The notes below the pieces were generated by a model, which worked only from the letters and a program-made list of their open reading frames with translations, was not told the origin of the DNA and ran no database searches. A stretch of 64,000 nt of DNA from Selaginella moellendorffii (lineage: Eukaryota > Streptophyta > Lycopodiopsida > Selaginellales > Selaginellaceae), in assembly GCF_000143415.4 (NCBI RefSeq), contig NW_003314298.1:127561-191560 (forward strand). The letters are read 5' to 3'. The position numbers and the translations under genes are program-made. How positions within the stretch are numbered: the first letter of the stretch is position 1; the number at the start of each line of letters is the position of its first letter. Shown here piece after piece: positions 24,325-35,134 of this stretch.

Positions 24325-26148
24325 ATGCCCGTCTTGCCCGAGCGGCTCGAGGCGATTGCTCGATCGCTCCGGAGCTGCGGGGGCGCGCGCGATGTGGCCG
24401 AGGGCAAGCGGATCCACGCCGCCATCGCCGACGAGGGCCTCGCGCGCAATCGCTACCTCGCCAATCACCTCGTCGGGATGTACGCCAAGTGCGGGAGCCT
24501 GGATCTCGCGCAGCGCGTCTTCGACTCGATCGAGCAGCCGGACGTCTTCTCCTGGAACGTCCTCATCACCGCCGTCGCGCGGCTGCACAGCGACGGCATC
24601 CGCGCCGCCGCCCACCTCTTCTTCGGCGACAGGATGACAAACAGGAACGTTGTGTCGTGGAATTCCATGCTCACCGCAAATGCCCAAACTGGGCAAATCT
24701 ACCCCACGCTGGAGTTCTTCCACCGGATGCCGCAGTGGGACGTGGTCTCCTGGAACACCATCGTCGTCACTTTCTCCGAGGCTGAGCTAGTCGACGAATC
24801 CAAGCGGATGTTCGATCGAATGCCCGCGCGCGACGAGGTGAGCTGGAACGGGATGCTCCAGTGCTATGCCCGGATAGGGCATCTGGAGATGGCAGCGCGG
24901 GTATTTGCCGTGATGCCGCACGTAAGCGTCATCGCGTCCACCGCCATGGCGCACGCCTATGCATCGCAGGGCGATTTGGATCGCGCCCAAGCCGTGTTCC
25001 ACGACATGCCCGACAAGAGCGTGGTGTCATGGACGATGATGATCCACGCGCTGGCCGTCCGGGGCGAGCTCTACCGCGCTCTCGCCCTCTTCCACGACAT
25101 GCCGCACAGGAACATCGTCTCCTGGGCGACCATGGTCCAGGCGATGGTGGACAGTGGCTACACCACCCAGGCTCTGGCGTGCTTCGCGCGGATGCCGCAG
25201 CTCAATGTGGTGGCGTGCACCGCGGTGATCGCCGCTCACGCCCAGCACGGCGACATCCACAGCGCCAAGCAGCTCTTCGATTCCCTGCCCGAGAGGGATG
25301 GCGTGGCGGTAGTCACCATGCTCGCCTCCTTCTCCCTCCATGGCTATGTCGACCAGGCAAAGGAGATGTTCGATGGCATGGCGAAGAGAAACATCATTGC
25401 CTGGACTGCCATGCTCGCCGCCAGCTCCCGCCGCGGCGATCCGCGCCAGGCCGAGCTCGTCTTTCATCTCATGCCGCAGTGGAACATGGTCTCCTGGAAT
25501 GCGCTCGTCGCCGCCTTCGCACACAACGGCCATCTCGACGCCGCCAAGGCCATGTTTGACAAGCTCCCCGATCGAAACCTCATGTCGTGGAACGCCATGA
25601 TCGCCGCCTACTCGCAGTATGGACGCTGCCGCGACGCGCTGCTCTTCTTCCGCTGCATGAACTGCGACGGCGGCGGCCAGCCCAACGCCATCACCTTCAG
25701 CAGCGTCTTGACGGCGTGCAGCCATGCCGGGCTTCTCCGCGAGAGCTGGCGGCACTTCACGTCCATGGTGGGCGACTTTGGGATCCAGCCGGTGAGGGAG
25801 CACTACTGCTGCATCGTGGACGTGCTCGGGCGATCCGGGGAGCTCAGCGATGCCGAGGACTTGATCCATAACATGCCGTTTCTCCCCACCGACATCACCT
25901 GGAGGACGTTCCTCAGCGCGTGCCGGACTCACCGCCAGGCCAGCGACGTCAAGGTGGCGGCCGAGAACATCGTGGAGATCGATCCCAGCAACGACGCCGC
26001 CTATCTCACGCTCGCAAACAGCTATGCCGCTGGTGCTACCGCTACCACTTCCACGGAAGAACCCGAAGAACAAGACAAGGAAACCAACTTAGATACTCGA
26101 TTGAAACCAAAGAAGAATACAGACAACACGATTCATCTCCATGGCTAG
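24325..26148 (+). CDS. PLS-class pentatricopeptide repeat protein with partial E domain
   Basis: An intronless frame of 607 residues made largely of PPR motifs. Many repeats carry the VVSWN(A/T)M signature and the lengths alternate as in PLS-type proteins. An N-terminal block ([33 protein letters not shown]) opens the array. The C-terminus reaches an E-type motif ([13 protein letters not shown]...[17 protein letters not shown]) and then runs into a polar tail ([14 protein letters not shown]) instead of E+ or DYW. PLS proteins bind organellar RNA, usually to specify C-to-U editing sites; this one would need a partner for deaminase activity. A strong transit peptide is not obvious, so targeting is uncertain. 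It ends 63 bp before the end of the convergent oleosin gene. Confidence 0.9.
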   Translation: MPVLPERLEAIARSLRSCGGARDVAEGKRIHAAIADEGLARNRYLANHLVGMYAKCGSLDLAQRVFDSIEQPDVFSWNVLITAVARLHSDGIRAAAHLFFGDRMTNRNVVSWNSMLTANAQTGQIYPTLEFFHRMPQWDVVSWNTIVVTFSEAELVDESKRMFDRMPARDEVSWNGMLQCYARIGHLEMAARVFAVMPHVSVIASTAMAHAYASQGDLDRAQAVFHDMPDKSVVSWTMMIHALAVRGELYRALALFHDMPHRNIVSWATMVQAMVDSGYTTQALACFARMPQLNVVACTAVIAAHAQHGDIHSAKQLFDSLPERDGVAVVTMLASFSLHGYVDQAKEMFDGMAKRNIIAWTAMLAASSRRGDPRQAELVFHLMPQWNMVSWNALVAAFAHNGHLDAAKAMFDKLPDRNLMSWNAMIAAYSQYGRCRDALLFFRCMNCDGGGQPNAITFSSVLTACSHAGLLRESWRHFTSMVGDFGIQPVREHYCCIVDVLGRSGELSDAEDLIHNMPFLPTDITWRTFLSACRTHRQASDVKVAAENIVEIDPSNDAAYLTLANSYAAGATATTSTEEPEEQDKETNLDTRLKPKKNTDNTIHLHG

Positions 26149-26211
26149 CATGGAAGCTAGCCACGAATCTCTCCGAGAAGCTTGCGAGCAAGCTTATTCA
26201 ACGCGCTGGTT

Positions 26212-26655
26212 TCACGCGTTGGTCTTGTTGTGGAGGTAGCCACTGACGTTGGATCCAACCTCGCGGGCCTTCTCGGTGACTTGCGACGCCGTGTCCACAA
26301 TGCGGTTCTTGGCAGCGTCCACCTGGTTAGCACCCACGGGGCGGCGTCCCTTGACATACTTGTACAGCCACGCCACCATCGCCACCACCGCGAGGAAGGA
26401 GACGAGACACCCAAGCACTACTGCGGCGGCGATGGCCAGCGGCACCAGCACCGGGCTAAACAAGATGAGCAGCGGCGACGCCACCAACAGCGCCACCATG
26501 GTTCCTCCCACCGCCGTCGTCCCCGCCACCATCACCGTCACGATCCCAGCAAGAACTCCGCCGATTCGAAGCACGCGGCTCGACTCGGGAGACTTCTGCT
26601 TCAAGCGCTGAGCCACATTGGTGTTGGACGCTCCATCGATCATCCTGCTCGCCAT
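26212..26655 (-). CDS. Oleosin
   Basis: A single-exon protein of 147 residues, the usual size. Order: short polar N-terminus (1-30), a long uncharged hydrophobic stretch (about 31-107), and an amphipathic C-terminus rich in Lys/Arg/Glu (108-147). The hydrophobic stretch contains the diagnostic proline knot PLLILFSPVLVP at residues 61-72 (P-x5-SP-x3-P), which makes the hairpin that plunges into the oil body. Oleosins coat triacylglycerol droplets in seeds, spores and pollen and stop them fusing. In a spore-bearing plant expression in spores or gametophytes would be expected (inference). The gene is convergent with the PPR gene at 24325. Confidence 0.95.
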   Translation of the reverse strand: MASRMIDGASNTNVAQRLKQKSPESSRVLRIGGVLAGIVTVMVAGTTAVGGTMVALLVASPLLILFSPVLVPLAIAAAVVLGCLVSFLAVVAMVAWLYKYVKGRRPVGANQVDAAKNRIVDTASQVTEKAREVGSNVSGYLHNKTNA

Positions 26656-26917
26656 GGCCGACTCGAAAAGCTAATCACCCACGATCGATCGAACCGATGG
26701 AAGAAACTCCTCCCTCCCAAACTTCAAACACTCGGACGAAGGAGAGAGACGAAGACCAACACCACGATCGCTGATTGATTGCCGAGCTTGCTCTTTTTAT
26801 AAAGCCATGTCGAGTGCCACGTGGTAGAAAACTGCCAGGCTGGAGATTCCCCTGCGTGGCAGATCCCCTGATACGTCCAGATTCGCCCAAATTCAAAGAG
26901 ATTCTTTACTCTCTTCT

Positions 26918-29155
26918 TTACTTGGCGCCACCGTCCGAGTAAATGTTGGAGAGGAGCATGGCGTGCGAGTGTGATTCCTCCACCACTCTCGGAGCTGCGC
27001 GCTTGGCCACAGCCAAATCGGCATGAATTCGGCAAGCGCCCAACAAAATCCGCCAAGGCGCTTGATCATCCATCGCAGCGGCCAAGCTCTCCGCGTCTTT
27101 CAATCGCCCAGCTCGTCCCAGCAGATCGACCACGCAATCGTAGTGCTCGCAGCTCGCCTGGATCCCATACTCGCCACCCGCCAGGCGAAAGCAGCAGCGC
27201 CCAGCGTCGATCAAGCCGCCGTGGTTGCATCCATGGAGGATCGTTGTCACGGTTGCCTGGTCCGCGCAAAAGCCTTCCATGCTCATCCGGCGGAGCCACC
27301 ACACCGCTTGCTCGCCTCGTCCGTGGCGAGCAAGCCCCGCGACGAGCGTCGTCCACGTCTGGACGTTCCGCTCCAGCATTCCATCGAAGACGAGCTTGGC
27401 AGCGTCGATGTTTCCACACTTGGCAAACATATCAATCAGGGACGTGCCAAGGACAGCGTCTCGCTCGAATCCCAGGCACGCCAGCATTTGCGAGTGGACT
27501 CGCCGGCCCTCCTCGGCAGCTCCCAGCTCCGCGCACACTCCAAGAATCGTGGAAAACGTAAACTTGTCCGGCAACACCTCACTCTCCAAGATCATCTCCT
27601 CGTAGAGCTGCAAAGCTCGCCAGTTCTTTCCCTGTTGCGCGTAGCCGGTCATGAGCGAGCTCCACGCCACCACGCTTTTCTCACGGATCTTCTCGAAAGC
27701 TGTCCACGCCTCGTCCAGTCTCCCGGACCTCGAGTACATGGCGATCAATGCTGCACCCACGGCGTTCTCCCGATCCAGCCCGGCGTCGCGAGCGAACGAA
27801 TGGAGTGACTTGCCTCGATCGACGTGGTTTGTGCACACTCCAAGCGCGGCAGCAAAAGTCACGCCATCCGCCTTGGTGCCTTCGAGCGCCATCTCTCCAA
27901 ACAGCTCGAGCACGTCGGCAGCAGCACTTGAATCAGCCTGCGCGATCGAGGCGATGACAAAGTTCCATGCCGCTACGCTCGCCACACATGTCTCCTTGAG
28001 CGCCACCATTGCTTCCTCGGGGCTCCCACACCGGATAAACATGTTGACGATCCCACCTCCAAGCTCCGCCGAGTTTGCTGCCAGCTTTCTCGACTTGATC
28101 CGCGAGTAGAGAGCTCTCCCCTGCTCTAGCGCTCCAACTATCGAGCAAGCCTCCGCCACGGCGGTGAAGGTGCATACGTTTGGTTGCAATGACGACAGTG
28201 ATCTCCTCGCAGACTCCTCCATGAGCTCGTAGATGGCGATGGCCTCCCTGCTTTCGTCGTTGTGGACGTAAGATGCGATCAAGCATGTCCAGCTGATCAC
28301 GTCCCTCTCGACCATCTCGTCAAAAACCATCTTTGCATCTCGCAAGCTCCCACACTTCCCATAGCAATCCATGAGAGAGTTTTGCACGGCGAGCATTGCC
28401 TGGAAGCCACTCGCCTGGATCCTTGCGTGGAACTCTCTACACTCGCGGACACTAGAGCAGGCCGAGAGAATGGTGGTGAGGCTGAATTGGTCGGGTTTGG
28501 TGCCTTCGTTGTCCATTCTCCACAAGAGCCGCAGAGCTTGATCTTTCTCTCCACCCCGAATCGCTCCTGAGATGACAGCATTCCACGAAACGACGCTCCT
28601 GGAAGCCATACCATCAAAGACCGCCTTGGCATCAATCCAGCAGCCGTCGCAGCGAGAGAACATTGCGACCATGGCAGTCGCTACAAACTCATCGCTCCCA
28701 AATCCAGCGCCAACGATCCGGGAATGAATGGCGCGCGCCTGCAACGGATCCTCGAGGCCGGAGCAGGCCGCGACAACGCTGCTGAGAGTGAAGGAATTGG
28801 GCTGCATGCCTTCCAAATCCATGGCCTGGAAGAGTTGCAATGCCTCTCGAAAATGCCCATTCTGCGCATATGCCGAGATGATGATGCTCCAGCTGAAAAC
28901 ATTCTTGCGCCATCCCAAAGCATCAAAAACCTGCCGCGCTTCCACCACGCTCCGGCATTTCCCATACATCTCCACCACCAAATTCTCCAGCAGTACCACG
29001 CCGCCGGCATCGACATCGGCCCCGCCAAGCTCTTGCAGGATTTGCGCATGAACCATCCTGCCCTCCGCCAGCGCCCTGCGGTCCGAGCATTCTCGCAGCC
29101 GAGACGTGTAGTGACTGACGCAGCTCGATCGTGCTGCTGCTGCCATCGCCTCCAA
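26918..29155 (-). CDS. PLS-class pentatricopeptide repeat protein, truncated E domain
   Basis: An intronless frame of 745 residues built from PPR motifs with the plant PLS pattern: blocks such as GRMVHAQILQELGG, KNVFSWSIIISAYAQNGHFR, NAVISGAIRGGEKDQALRLL and GTSLIDMFAKCGNIDAAKLV recur through the array. The C-terminus has CEHYDCVVDLLGRAGRLKDA and PWRILLGACRIHADL, then stops after AMLLSNIYSDGGAK, inside the E region; no E+ or DYW domain follows. It is expected to act in organellar RNA editing or processing by base-specific RNA binding. No clear transit peptide could be seen in the Ala/Ser-rich first 15 residues, so targeting is an inference from the family. Confidence 0.9.
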   Translation of the reverse strand: MEAMAAAARSSCVSHYTSRLRECSDRRALAEGRMVHAQILQELGGADVDAGGVVLLENLVVEMYGKCRSVVEARQVFDALGWRKNVFSWSIIISAYAQNGHFREALQLFQAMDLEGMQPNSFTLSSVVAACSGLEDPLQARAIHSRIVGAGFGSDEFVATAMVAMFSRCDGCWIDAKAVFDGMASRSVVSWNAVISGAIRGGEKDQALRLLWRMDNEGTKPDQFSLTTILSACSSVRECREFHARIQASGFQAMLAVQNSLMDCYGKCGSLRDAKMVFDEMVERDVISWTCLIASYVHNDESREAIAIYELMEESARRSLSSLQPNVCTFTAVAEACSIVGALEQGRALYSRIKSRKLAANSAELGGGIVNMFIRCGSPEEAMVALKETCVASVAAWNFVIASIAQADSSAAADVLELFGEMALEGTKADGVTFAAALGVCTNHVDRGKSLHSFARDAGLDRENAVGAALIAMYSRSGRLDEAWTAFEKIREKSVVAWSSLMTGYAQQGKNWRALQLYEEMILESEVLPDKFTFSTILGVCAELGAAEEGRRVHSQMLACLGFERDAVLGTSLIDMFAKCGNIDAAKLVFDGMLERNVQTWTTLVAGLARHGRGEQAVWWLRRMSMEGFCADQATVTTILHGCNHGGLIDAGRCCFRLAGGEYGIQASCEHYDCVVDLLGRAGRLKDAESLAAAMDDQAPWRILLGACRIHADLAVAKRAAPRVVEESHSHAMLLSNIYSDGGAK

Positions 29156-29751
29156 TCATCTCTCCAAATCTGGATAACAATAAACTTGGTCTCAAAAGGA
29201 AGGCCTTATATCGTTCCGGGTCGCCAAGAACCGTAAAACACGCCTGTCAACGGTCAAAGACATCAAAGTGTATGGCAATCTCTTTGGTGGTTCTTCTGAT
29301 AACATTTTGTATGAATTTGTCCTACTAAACCGTAATTTAAACAATTATTACTTGAACAAAATACAAAATATACAAAATACAAAATGTCTATGAACAAGGT
29401 ATCCATGTCTTAGCTTGATGTTCAAGAGCTTGCTGAGGGTAATGGTCGCCAGCAAGAATTCTCCAAGCCAGACATGCTGTGCCGGAACTCCTATAATATA
29501 CTCTAAAGGGAGTAGAGCATTCTTTTCCAGTAGCGCTGAATCATCGATCCAGCTCTCTATATGTTGATCACCTCCCGGCTCAAGCTTTAAACGCCACCCC
29601 AGAACGCTCGGCAACTTATCACTCCACCCCCCAAAGCTTCTTTCCCTCGTCGACAACCGCCGGCAGTTCTAAACTCTGGCAAGGTCTGCTGGCGAAACAA
29701 TTCCGTAGGGTTCTTGCGCTGGAGAGGTAGGGCTCCTAGAGGCGAAGAAGA
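29156..29751. other. Divergent intergenic region
   Basis: It lies between the second PPR gene (minus) and the BTB gene (plus) and should carry both promoters. No gene or repeat is recognised, apart from a short run of repeated ACAAAATA-type units near 29357-29385. Confidence 0.35.
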
Positions 29752-31212
29752 ATGAGGGATTCTCAACGAATGGCACTGAAACGCAGTGACCGCGTCCGAA
29801 TCAATGTTGGCGGCACCCCATTCATCACCAGCAGCACTACAATTGCCAATGCCGGCGCCGATTCGATGCTGTGCAGCCTCCTGAACGAGAATTGGGAGCC
29901 CGCCACAAGAGATCCACAGCGACACGAGCAGGACGAGATCTTCATCGACCGGGATCCGGCACTCTTCGCCGTGCTGCTCGATCTCCTGCGAACAGGGGAG
30001 CTCCGTACACCGCACGGCATACCGCACGGTATGCTCGTCCGCGAGGCGGTCTTCTACGGCATTGACCGCCACGTCAAGGCCGCGTCGTGGGGCAGCCCGC
30101 TCGACGGCAACCGCGTCCGGTGCCGCGCGTCGGTACGGGGCCGTGCAACCACGGACGCCGTGGCGATCCGCGCGTCACCTGGCGGTGGCTGCGGCGTGGC
30201 GCACGGACCCATGATCCATGTCTACGACTGGTCTCTCGAGGAGCTCCCTCCAGTGACGCTGGATTTCATGAGCGTCAACGATTTCGGGTTCCTCCCCAGG
30301 AATCCCTTGCGGATGGTGGTGTGCGCGGCGGACAGGGGCGACATCGGGGGCCTGGGCTGCGTGAATGCCGCCACTGGCAAGCTGATCCAGCGGATGAAGC
30401 TGGAGCTGGACGATTCTAGCCGGAGTTTCATGGCGCTGGCGTGCGCCAGCAGCGATTGCGAGGTGTTTGCCAGCAGCAGGATGCGTGGCGTGGGGATCTG
30501 GGACCAGGAGTCCGGCAGGAATGTAGGGTTCGTGACGTCGGGAGAGGGCGGCGGTGGATCCAAGCTCCAGTGGCTGCCATCCAGCAATCTCCTGCTGGTG
30601 GCGTCCATGTTTCCTCACAGCGATCACTGCTTCCTCACGCTGCTGGATCGCCGGCAGAGGACCAAGGCGTGGGAGTGGAGCGATTGCGAGATGCGAAGCC
30701 AGCCCCTCATCATGGACGCGGTGGCGATCCAGAACAGGAACATGATTTGCGTGGTGGATCAATCGGACGAGCTGGGCTTCATCGATACGAGGATGGGCGG
30801 TGGTGGCGGGGGTGGTAGCGGCGCCGCTTTCGCCCCGGCGTGCTGGAGCCACATGTTCCAGCGGCTCAAGCGGTCCGAGATGGAAGAGCATCTGTATTCC
30901 AAGCTCCGGATCAACGCCAGCGATCCCAGCTCAGAGAATTTGCAGCTCTTTTCGACACGGGAGGAGGCGGTGCTGGTGCATTCGTGCTCGGCGGTAGCGC
31001 TGTCGTCCGCCGCCTCCGCGAGCTGCTCGCTGCTGCCCGCCACCGCCAGGCTCAGTGTCAGTGGCGGAGGAGGAGGCGGCGGCAGTGGCGGCATCGCGGA
31101 CATTGACGTTGGTGGCGACAGATTGTTTGTGCTCCACAGCGACGAGAATTTGTTCGATGTGTGGGAGAGCCCTCCGTTGCTCTCCTCCTCCTCATCCAAA
31201 ATTCTTCTCTAG
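29752..31212 (+). CDS. BTB/POZ (T1-type, KCTD-like) domain protein
   Basis: An intronless frame of 486 residues. Residues about 14-108 form a T1/KCTD-type BTB domain: RVRINVGGTPFITSSTT, an Asp/Glu-rich turn with DEIFIDRDPALFAVLLDLLR, then TGELRTP and LVREAVFYGID. Such domains oligomerise and link substrates to CUL3 ubiquitin ligases. The remaining 370 residues contain beta-rich, WD-like stretches (GVGIWDQESGRNVGF; LFVLHSDENLFDVWE at the end) matching the layout of plant BTB proteins with a degenerate propeller. Poly-glycine runs (residues about 347-353 and 440-448) are coded by GGC/GGT repeats. The Met at residue 7 (29770) is an equally good start. The end of the frame at ATCCAAAATTCTTCTCTAG looks natural. 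Confidence 0.85.
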   Translation: MRDSQRMALKRSDRVRINVGGTPFITSSTTIANAGADSMLCSLLNENWEPATRDPQRHEQDEIFIDRDPALFAVLLDLLRTGELRTPHGIPHGMLVREAVFYGIDRHVKAASWGSPLDGNRVRCRASVRGRATTDAVAIRASPGGGCGVAHGPMIHVYDWSLEELPPVTLDFMSVNDFGFLPRNPLRMVVCAADRGDIGGLGCVNAATGKLIQRMKLELDDSSRSFMALACASSDCEVFASSRMRGVGIWDQESGRNVGFVTSGEGGGGSKLQWLPSSNLLLVASMFPHSDHCFLTLLDRRQRTKAWEWSDCEMRSQPLIMDAVAIQNRNMICVVDQSDELGFIDTRMGGGGGGGSGAAFAPACWSHMFQRLKRSEMEEHLYSKLRINASDPSSENLQLFSTREEAVLVHSCSAVALSSAASASCSLLPATARLSVSGGGGGGGSGGIADIDVGGDRLFVLHSDENLFDVWESPPLLSSSSSKILL

Positions 31213-31264
31213 CATTGCTCTATTCACAGAAGATAACTCCACCCATTCGCGTTGGAGTGTTAGA

Positions 31265-31560
31265 ATGACTTCTCGTAGGAAGCTAGCGAACTTTCTGGAG
31301 TCATTCCTCGAGCATCGGTAAGATGCCCATTTCGAGCGTAAAGTGCCAACATACTTGTCCAAGACACGGCGTTCCTCTCTATGGTAGAGTCGAAAATTCC
31401 CCTAGCCTCTGGCAGATGCCCTTGCGTGGAATATATTCGATGAGATTATCCTCAAGAGTTCTTCTGGCATCAACTGGATTCTCTGATGCGGAAAGCAGCG
31501 TCTGAGTGACGCTCCTTCATATAATCAAAGAGAGATTTTGCCTTGTGGTAGGCCGGCACT
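31265..31560 (-). pseudogene. PPR gene fragment
   Basis: On minus, stretches of two adjoining PPR motifs can be read across frame breaks: HKAKSLFDYMKERHS (about 31550-31505) and, further downstream, QGHLPEARGIFDSTIERNAV followed by SWTSMLALYARNGHLTDAR (about 31420-31290). In-frame stops lie between them. It is a broken remnant of a PLS-type PPR gene, unlinked to the two intact ones. Confidence 0.6.
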
Positions 31561-33145
31561 CCATGGGCAAGACAGGGAAATGGAGGAGATTCGGGCGATA
31601 CAAGACATGGACTAACTTGAAAGTTGGGCTTACAGAAGCTTCTCACTGTGATTGATGACTGGCAATCCGAAGACACTGATACAGAGCACACAAAAGATGA
31701 AAAGATGGATACATGACAAGAAGGTATGAAAGGAACTTGTTTGTTTTCTTCTAAAACACGGTTTGAACTGCGATTGTTCAAGGACAGGTTTGTGGTGGAC
31801 GGACCATCAACGGGCAGAGCTTGCGACGTGGATGGGAATGTCGACACTGCCCAAAGCTGTGACCGGCTGGAAGCAGTACAAGGGAATAAAGCGGAATATA
31901 GGACGAGCATTGCTGAAACAAGCTCTGGAGTGAGTTTCTCACGGAGAAGCTGCGGAGAATGAGCCGCCCCCTGATCTTCAACGGGGAAGTTATAGTGTGC
32001 TTTTATACGGACGATAAAGGTACCGTCGTATTTGGAGGGAGGCAAGAAATCTATGGGATCACCGTTGGAAGGAGGTTGTAGACAATCTCAGCCACATCAA
32101 CGTCTTTCTTAACGATGACTGCAGGGCTCACAGCTTAACTTGGCACGCATCGCTTGTGATCGACCTGATGAAACGGGTAGATTCAAAGGCTGAACCTTTA
32201 CTGTTAGAACGCCAAGCTATTTCTGAAGTGATGGACTCTTACTTTGAGGGGACGAGGAATTCCAAGCCGCTCCTGAATTCTTCCTTGGCTCCTCTTCAGT
32301 GGGAGCTGTGAGCGGGTCGTCATCTTCGGTGGGAGCTCTCCCGGTGTCTCCCCTCGTTCCCCCACCGGTGATTCAGCCTCCAGCTCGACCTGAACCAAGG
32401 AATCTCGTCCCTTCTTTCTCACTTGGACAAACATGCAGAAAAGCAGTTTCCAGTAAATAGTTCTCGCCCGTGGATTCTTAGCTCTGAGAACCGGAGAAAC
32501 TATTTCCGACACGTCCAAGAACTTCCATGCTGTTGAGAAGCGAGACTCGATGCGTTTTTAAACGGTCCAAGTCTTCTTTGGCTTTGTGACTCGAGAAACG
32601 TACTTTCGTCCGTGTTGGATCGGCAAGCCAAGGATCATTGATGACAGAGCCGCTCGGGCTCGTAGTTTCACGAGGAAAAATAAAAAATCTGAGTCAATAC
32701 AAACCAGAACCAGAGCCGTGCAAGTCCTGTACTTGCTTCCTCGAACTTCATTCTCTCTTCTTCTTGTCAAGCTTCTTTCAGTCGAGCTTCTTCTTCTTTC
32801 CTTTCTAACTCCTCAGCTTCAGCCAGCCAGAACTGGAGAGTGGTCCTGCTCCTCATAATCGTCTGAACGAGTTATTTTCCCCGTGGACGTTTTCTCAGCT
32901 ACCATGCTGTGAGCGCCCACATCTCCACTTTAAGCGGCCATAACCTGTGTCTCGGGGCTTTGCGATTAAAACTAGCGTTTCTCCGGGCATTTCTTCTTCC
33001 ACCATTTCCATTGGAGCTTCTTGCACAGCGTTGAATGAAACATACTCCGTCATATCCGTTTGTACTTCCGGATTCTGAGCAGTAAACCGAGGAGCTTCTC
33101 TAAACCGAGGCTCGTATATCCTCGATTCCGGGATTATCAGCAAAA
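31561..33145. other. Unassigned region, possibly decayed coding sequence
   Basis: I cannot name a gene here. Minus-strand frames at 32045-31470, 32518-32204, 32770-32558 and 33143-32895 contain protein-like runs, such as EYVSFNAVQEAPMEMVEEE and, in other frames, an EEEE-rich coiled-coil-like stretch and KAKEDLDRLKTHRVSLLNS. They are separated by stops. These may be exons of one eroded gene, but no splice pattern holds them together. Confidence 0.3.
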
Positions 33146-33149
33146 TTGA

Positions 33150-35055
33150 ATGGAAATTCCGCAGGTTCGTACATAGTTTTTGGCTATACTTTCTTACAAA
33201 ATTCTGCTCTTATCCAGGACAACCACGAAGGCATCTTTTGACGAAGGATGGAGTGTGTTTGTAAGCCAGAAGAAGGTTGTGGCTGGCGATACCGTTCTTT
33301 TGTCAGGTGAGCTACTGATTTTTTCTGTTTTTCATACCGTATTACAATATTACATAACACGTAGGGGAGATAATGGTGAGTTGAGAATCGGGAGTAGGTG
33401 TGCTGTGTGCACGCAGGGCAGTCTCACTTCGTCTGCGCTACTGTCTAGCCACAGTATGCAAATTGGAGTCCTGGCTGCTGCTGCTCATGCTGTATTCACG
33501 AAGACCATGTTCACCGTGTTCTATAATCCTCGGTTTGACATTCTTTGGATTTAACACGGCAAAGTGGTGTTCTTCAGGGCTAGTCCAGCTGAATTTGTCA
33601 TTCCATCCCACAAGTACTGAAATCATTCAAGATGAACATTTTGATTGGTATGCGCTTTCAAAATGAGATTTGAGACTGAGGATTCGTCGGAAAGAAGGTA
33701 AATCGTTTTGAAGTGAATTTCTTGTTTTGTCTACAGTGCTCGGTAGTGTCAGATATATGGGAACTATTACTGAAATTGGCGATAACCATCCCAGACTCTA
33801 ACTGGCGCTTCCTAAGTTCCTAAAGGTAAAGAGTCTCGTCTTCAAGTGACGCATTTTTCAGCTTCTTCCTTTCTTATATAAGGTCGGTTGGGACGAGCAC
33901 GCGGCTAGTGAAAGACAGGAGAGGTTGTCACGAAAGCCATTTGTTGCTCCCAATGTGACTCCCACAGACATAAGTACATCTCGATGCACTTTTAATTCAA
34001 TCAGGTGCCAGTCGAAAGTCATACGACAATCTTCTTACAGGCCAGCTGTAATTTGCAAACCTCTCACAAGTACGAAGCTGACGATTCTCCTGAAGTTTCC
34101 TACAGCTCTCTATTCCGAGGCTAAGATAACTCCAAGTGCTACTGAGGGTCATAGTGCTCCCGGTTTTCCTTCTGGATTGCCAAGCCCCGGAAAGGAGGGG
34201 CTACCATCTCATAGTAAAGTCGATTTATGGCAGCTTACGCTTTGGGGTCAGCAGTTTCGAGAGCAGAAGGTTCCTCCACAGTTCGAGAGACCGCAGCAGC
34301 CTTCTCCAACCAGCAACTTCGCTTATTGGCAAGTAGCATTAAGTTGCCCAGTATACTTGCAGCAACATACAACAGACAAGTCTTTTCTTAAGCTTCTCAT
34401 GTCGCCTATGCTGTCCTCGCCGTAACACGCAGTAAGTAAATCACTTCTTACTACTCTTTTGTGTTCTTTCAGAAGTTGAGGAGCCCCTTGCGAGAGGTAA
34501 TGCAAACGATTTTGACTGCGAGTGCAAACTATTTGGTTTCTCGTTGAAACCAAAGACAGCTTTGGCCAGCACCGCCAAAGACGACGTCGATAAAGATCTC
34601 GAGTTGGAAGCTTCCGGCTTCAGGTACTGGCCAGAACAGCAGCAACAACAGCAACCAAGCAGGACGTGCACCAAAGTAAGATCTCATTCTTTATCTGAAG
34701 CGCCAGACTCAGAATCTCTTCTACTTTTCAAAGGTTCGAGCTTTGGAATTGTCCAAGTTTCTGGGACACACGCAACTCCTGGAGGGCTGCAGCATCTGTT
34801 TGCATTGACGAGAACCTGAACGGGTCCGAGTGGCAAGCTGTGTACATAGGTAACGAAGGCGACAACCTGGGAGTAAGATCTCGTATGTGCATTTCATGGT
34901 GTGTTTGTTAAGAGTTTTTACATTTCAGGGAGTTTTCACGATGATACGGATCCTATCGCCAGCTGAGATCCAGAAGCTTACTGTGCAGGCACGCAACAGC
35001 AGCACAGAAGAGCCATCCAGCAGGCTGTCCGATCAGCGACGAGTAATTAAGTAGC
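33150..35055 (+). pseudogene. Auxin response factor (ARF) pseudogene
   Basis: Exon-like blocks in the order of a plant ARF are legible on plus. First comes the second half of the B3 DNA-binding domain: EWKFR near 33150, GQPRRHLLT and [19 protein letters not shown] at 33218-33305, GDNGELRIG at 33366-33392. Next are [16 protein letters not shown] with FTVFYNPR (33452-33534), and ASPAEFVIPSHK (33577-33612). Then the ancillary ARF domain: GMRF...MRFETEDSSERR, RYMGTITEIGD and VGWDEHAASERQERLS (33890-33935). After a middle region come CKLFGFSLKPK (34524) and the PB1 start RTCTK, RALELSKFLGH, GSEWQAVYIGNEGDN, and the last exon ILSPAEIQKLTVQARN (34950). Frame breaks near 33252, 33610, 33660, 33800 and 34790 and the missing first B3 half make it non-functional. 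ARFs read auxin levels at promoters. Confidence 0.78.
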
Positions 35056-35134
35056 TCGTGGACTAAACATAGTGGTACTTAGCCCAAGTTTAGGGTTCAT
35101 CGTTGATGAAGAGACAGAGATTTGCTGGGGACAA

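Noticed and set aside
25027-26073. Minus-strand frame of 348 codons
   Set aside because: Antisense shadow of the PPR gene at 24325-26148; composition (His/Gly/Val-rich) is an artefact of PPR codons.
30175-30891. Minus-strand frame of 238 codons
   Set aside because: Antisense shadow of the BTB gene.
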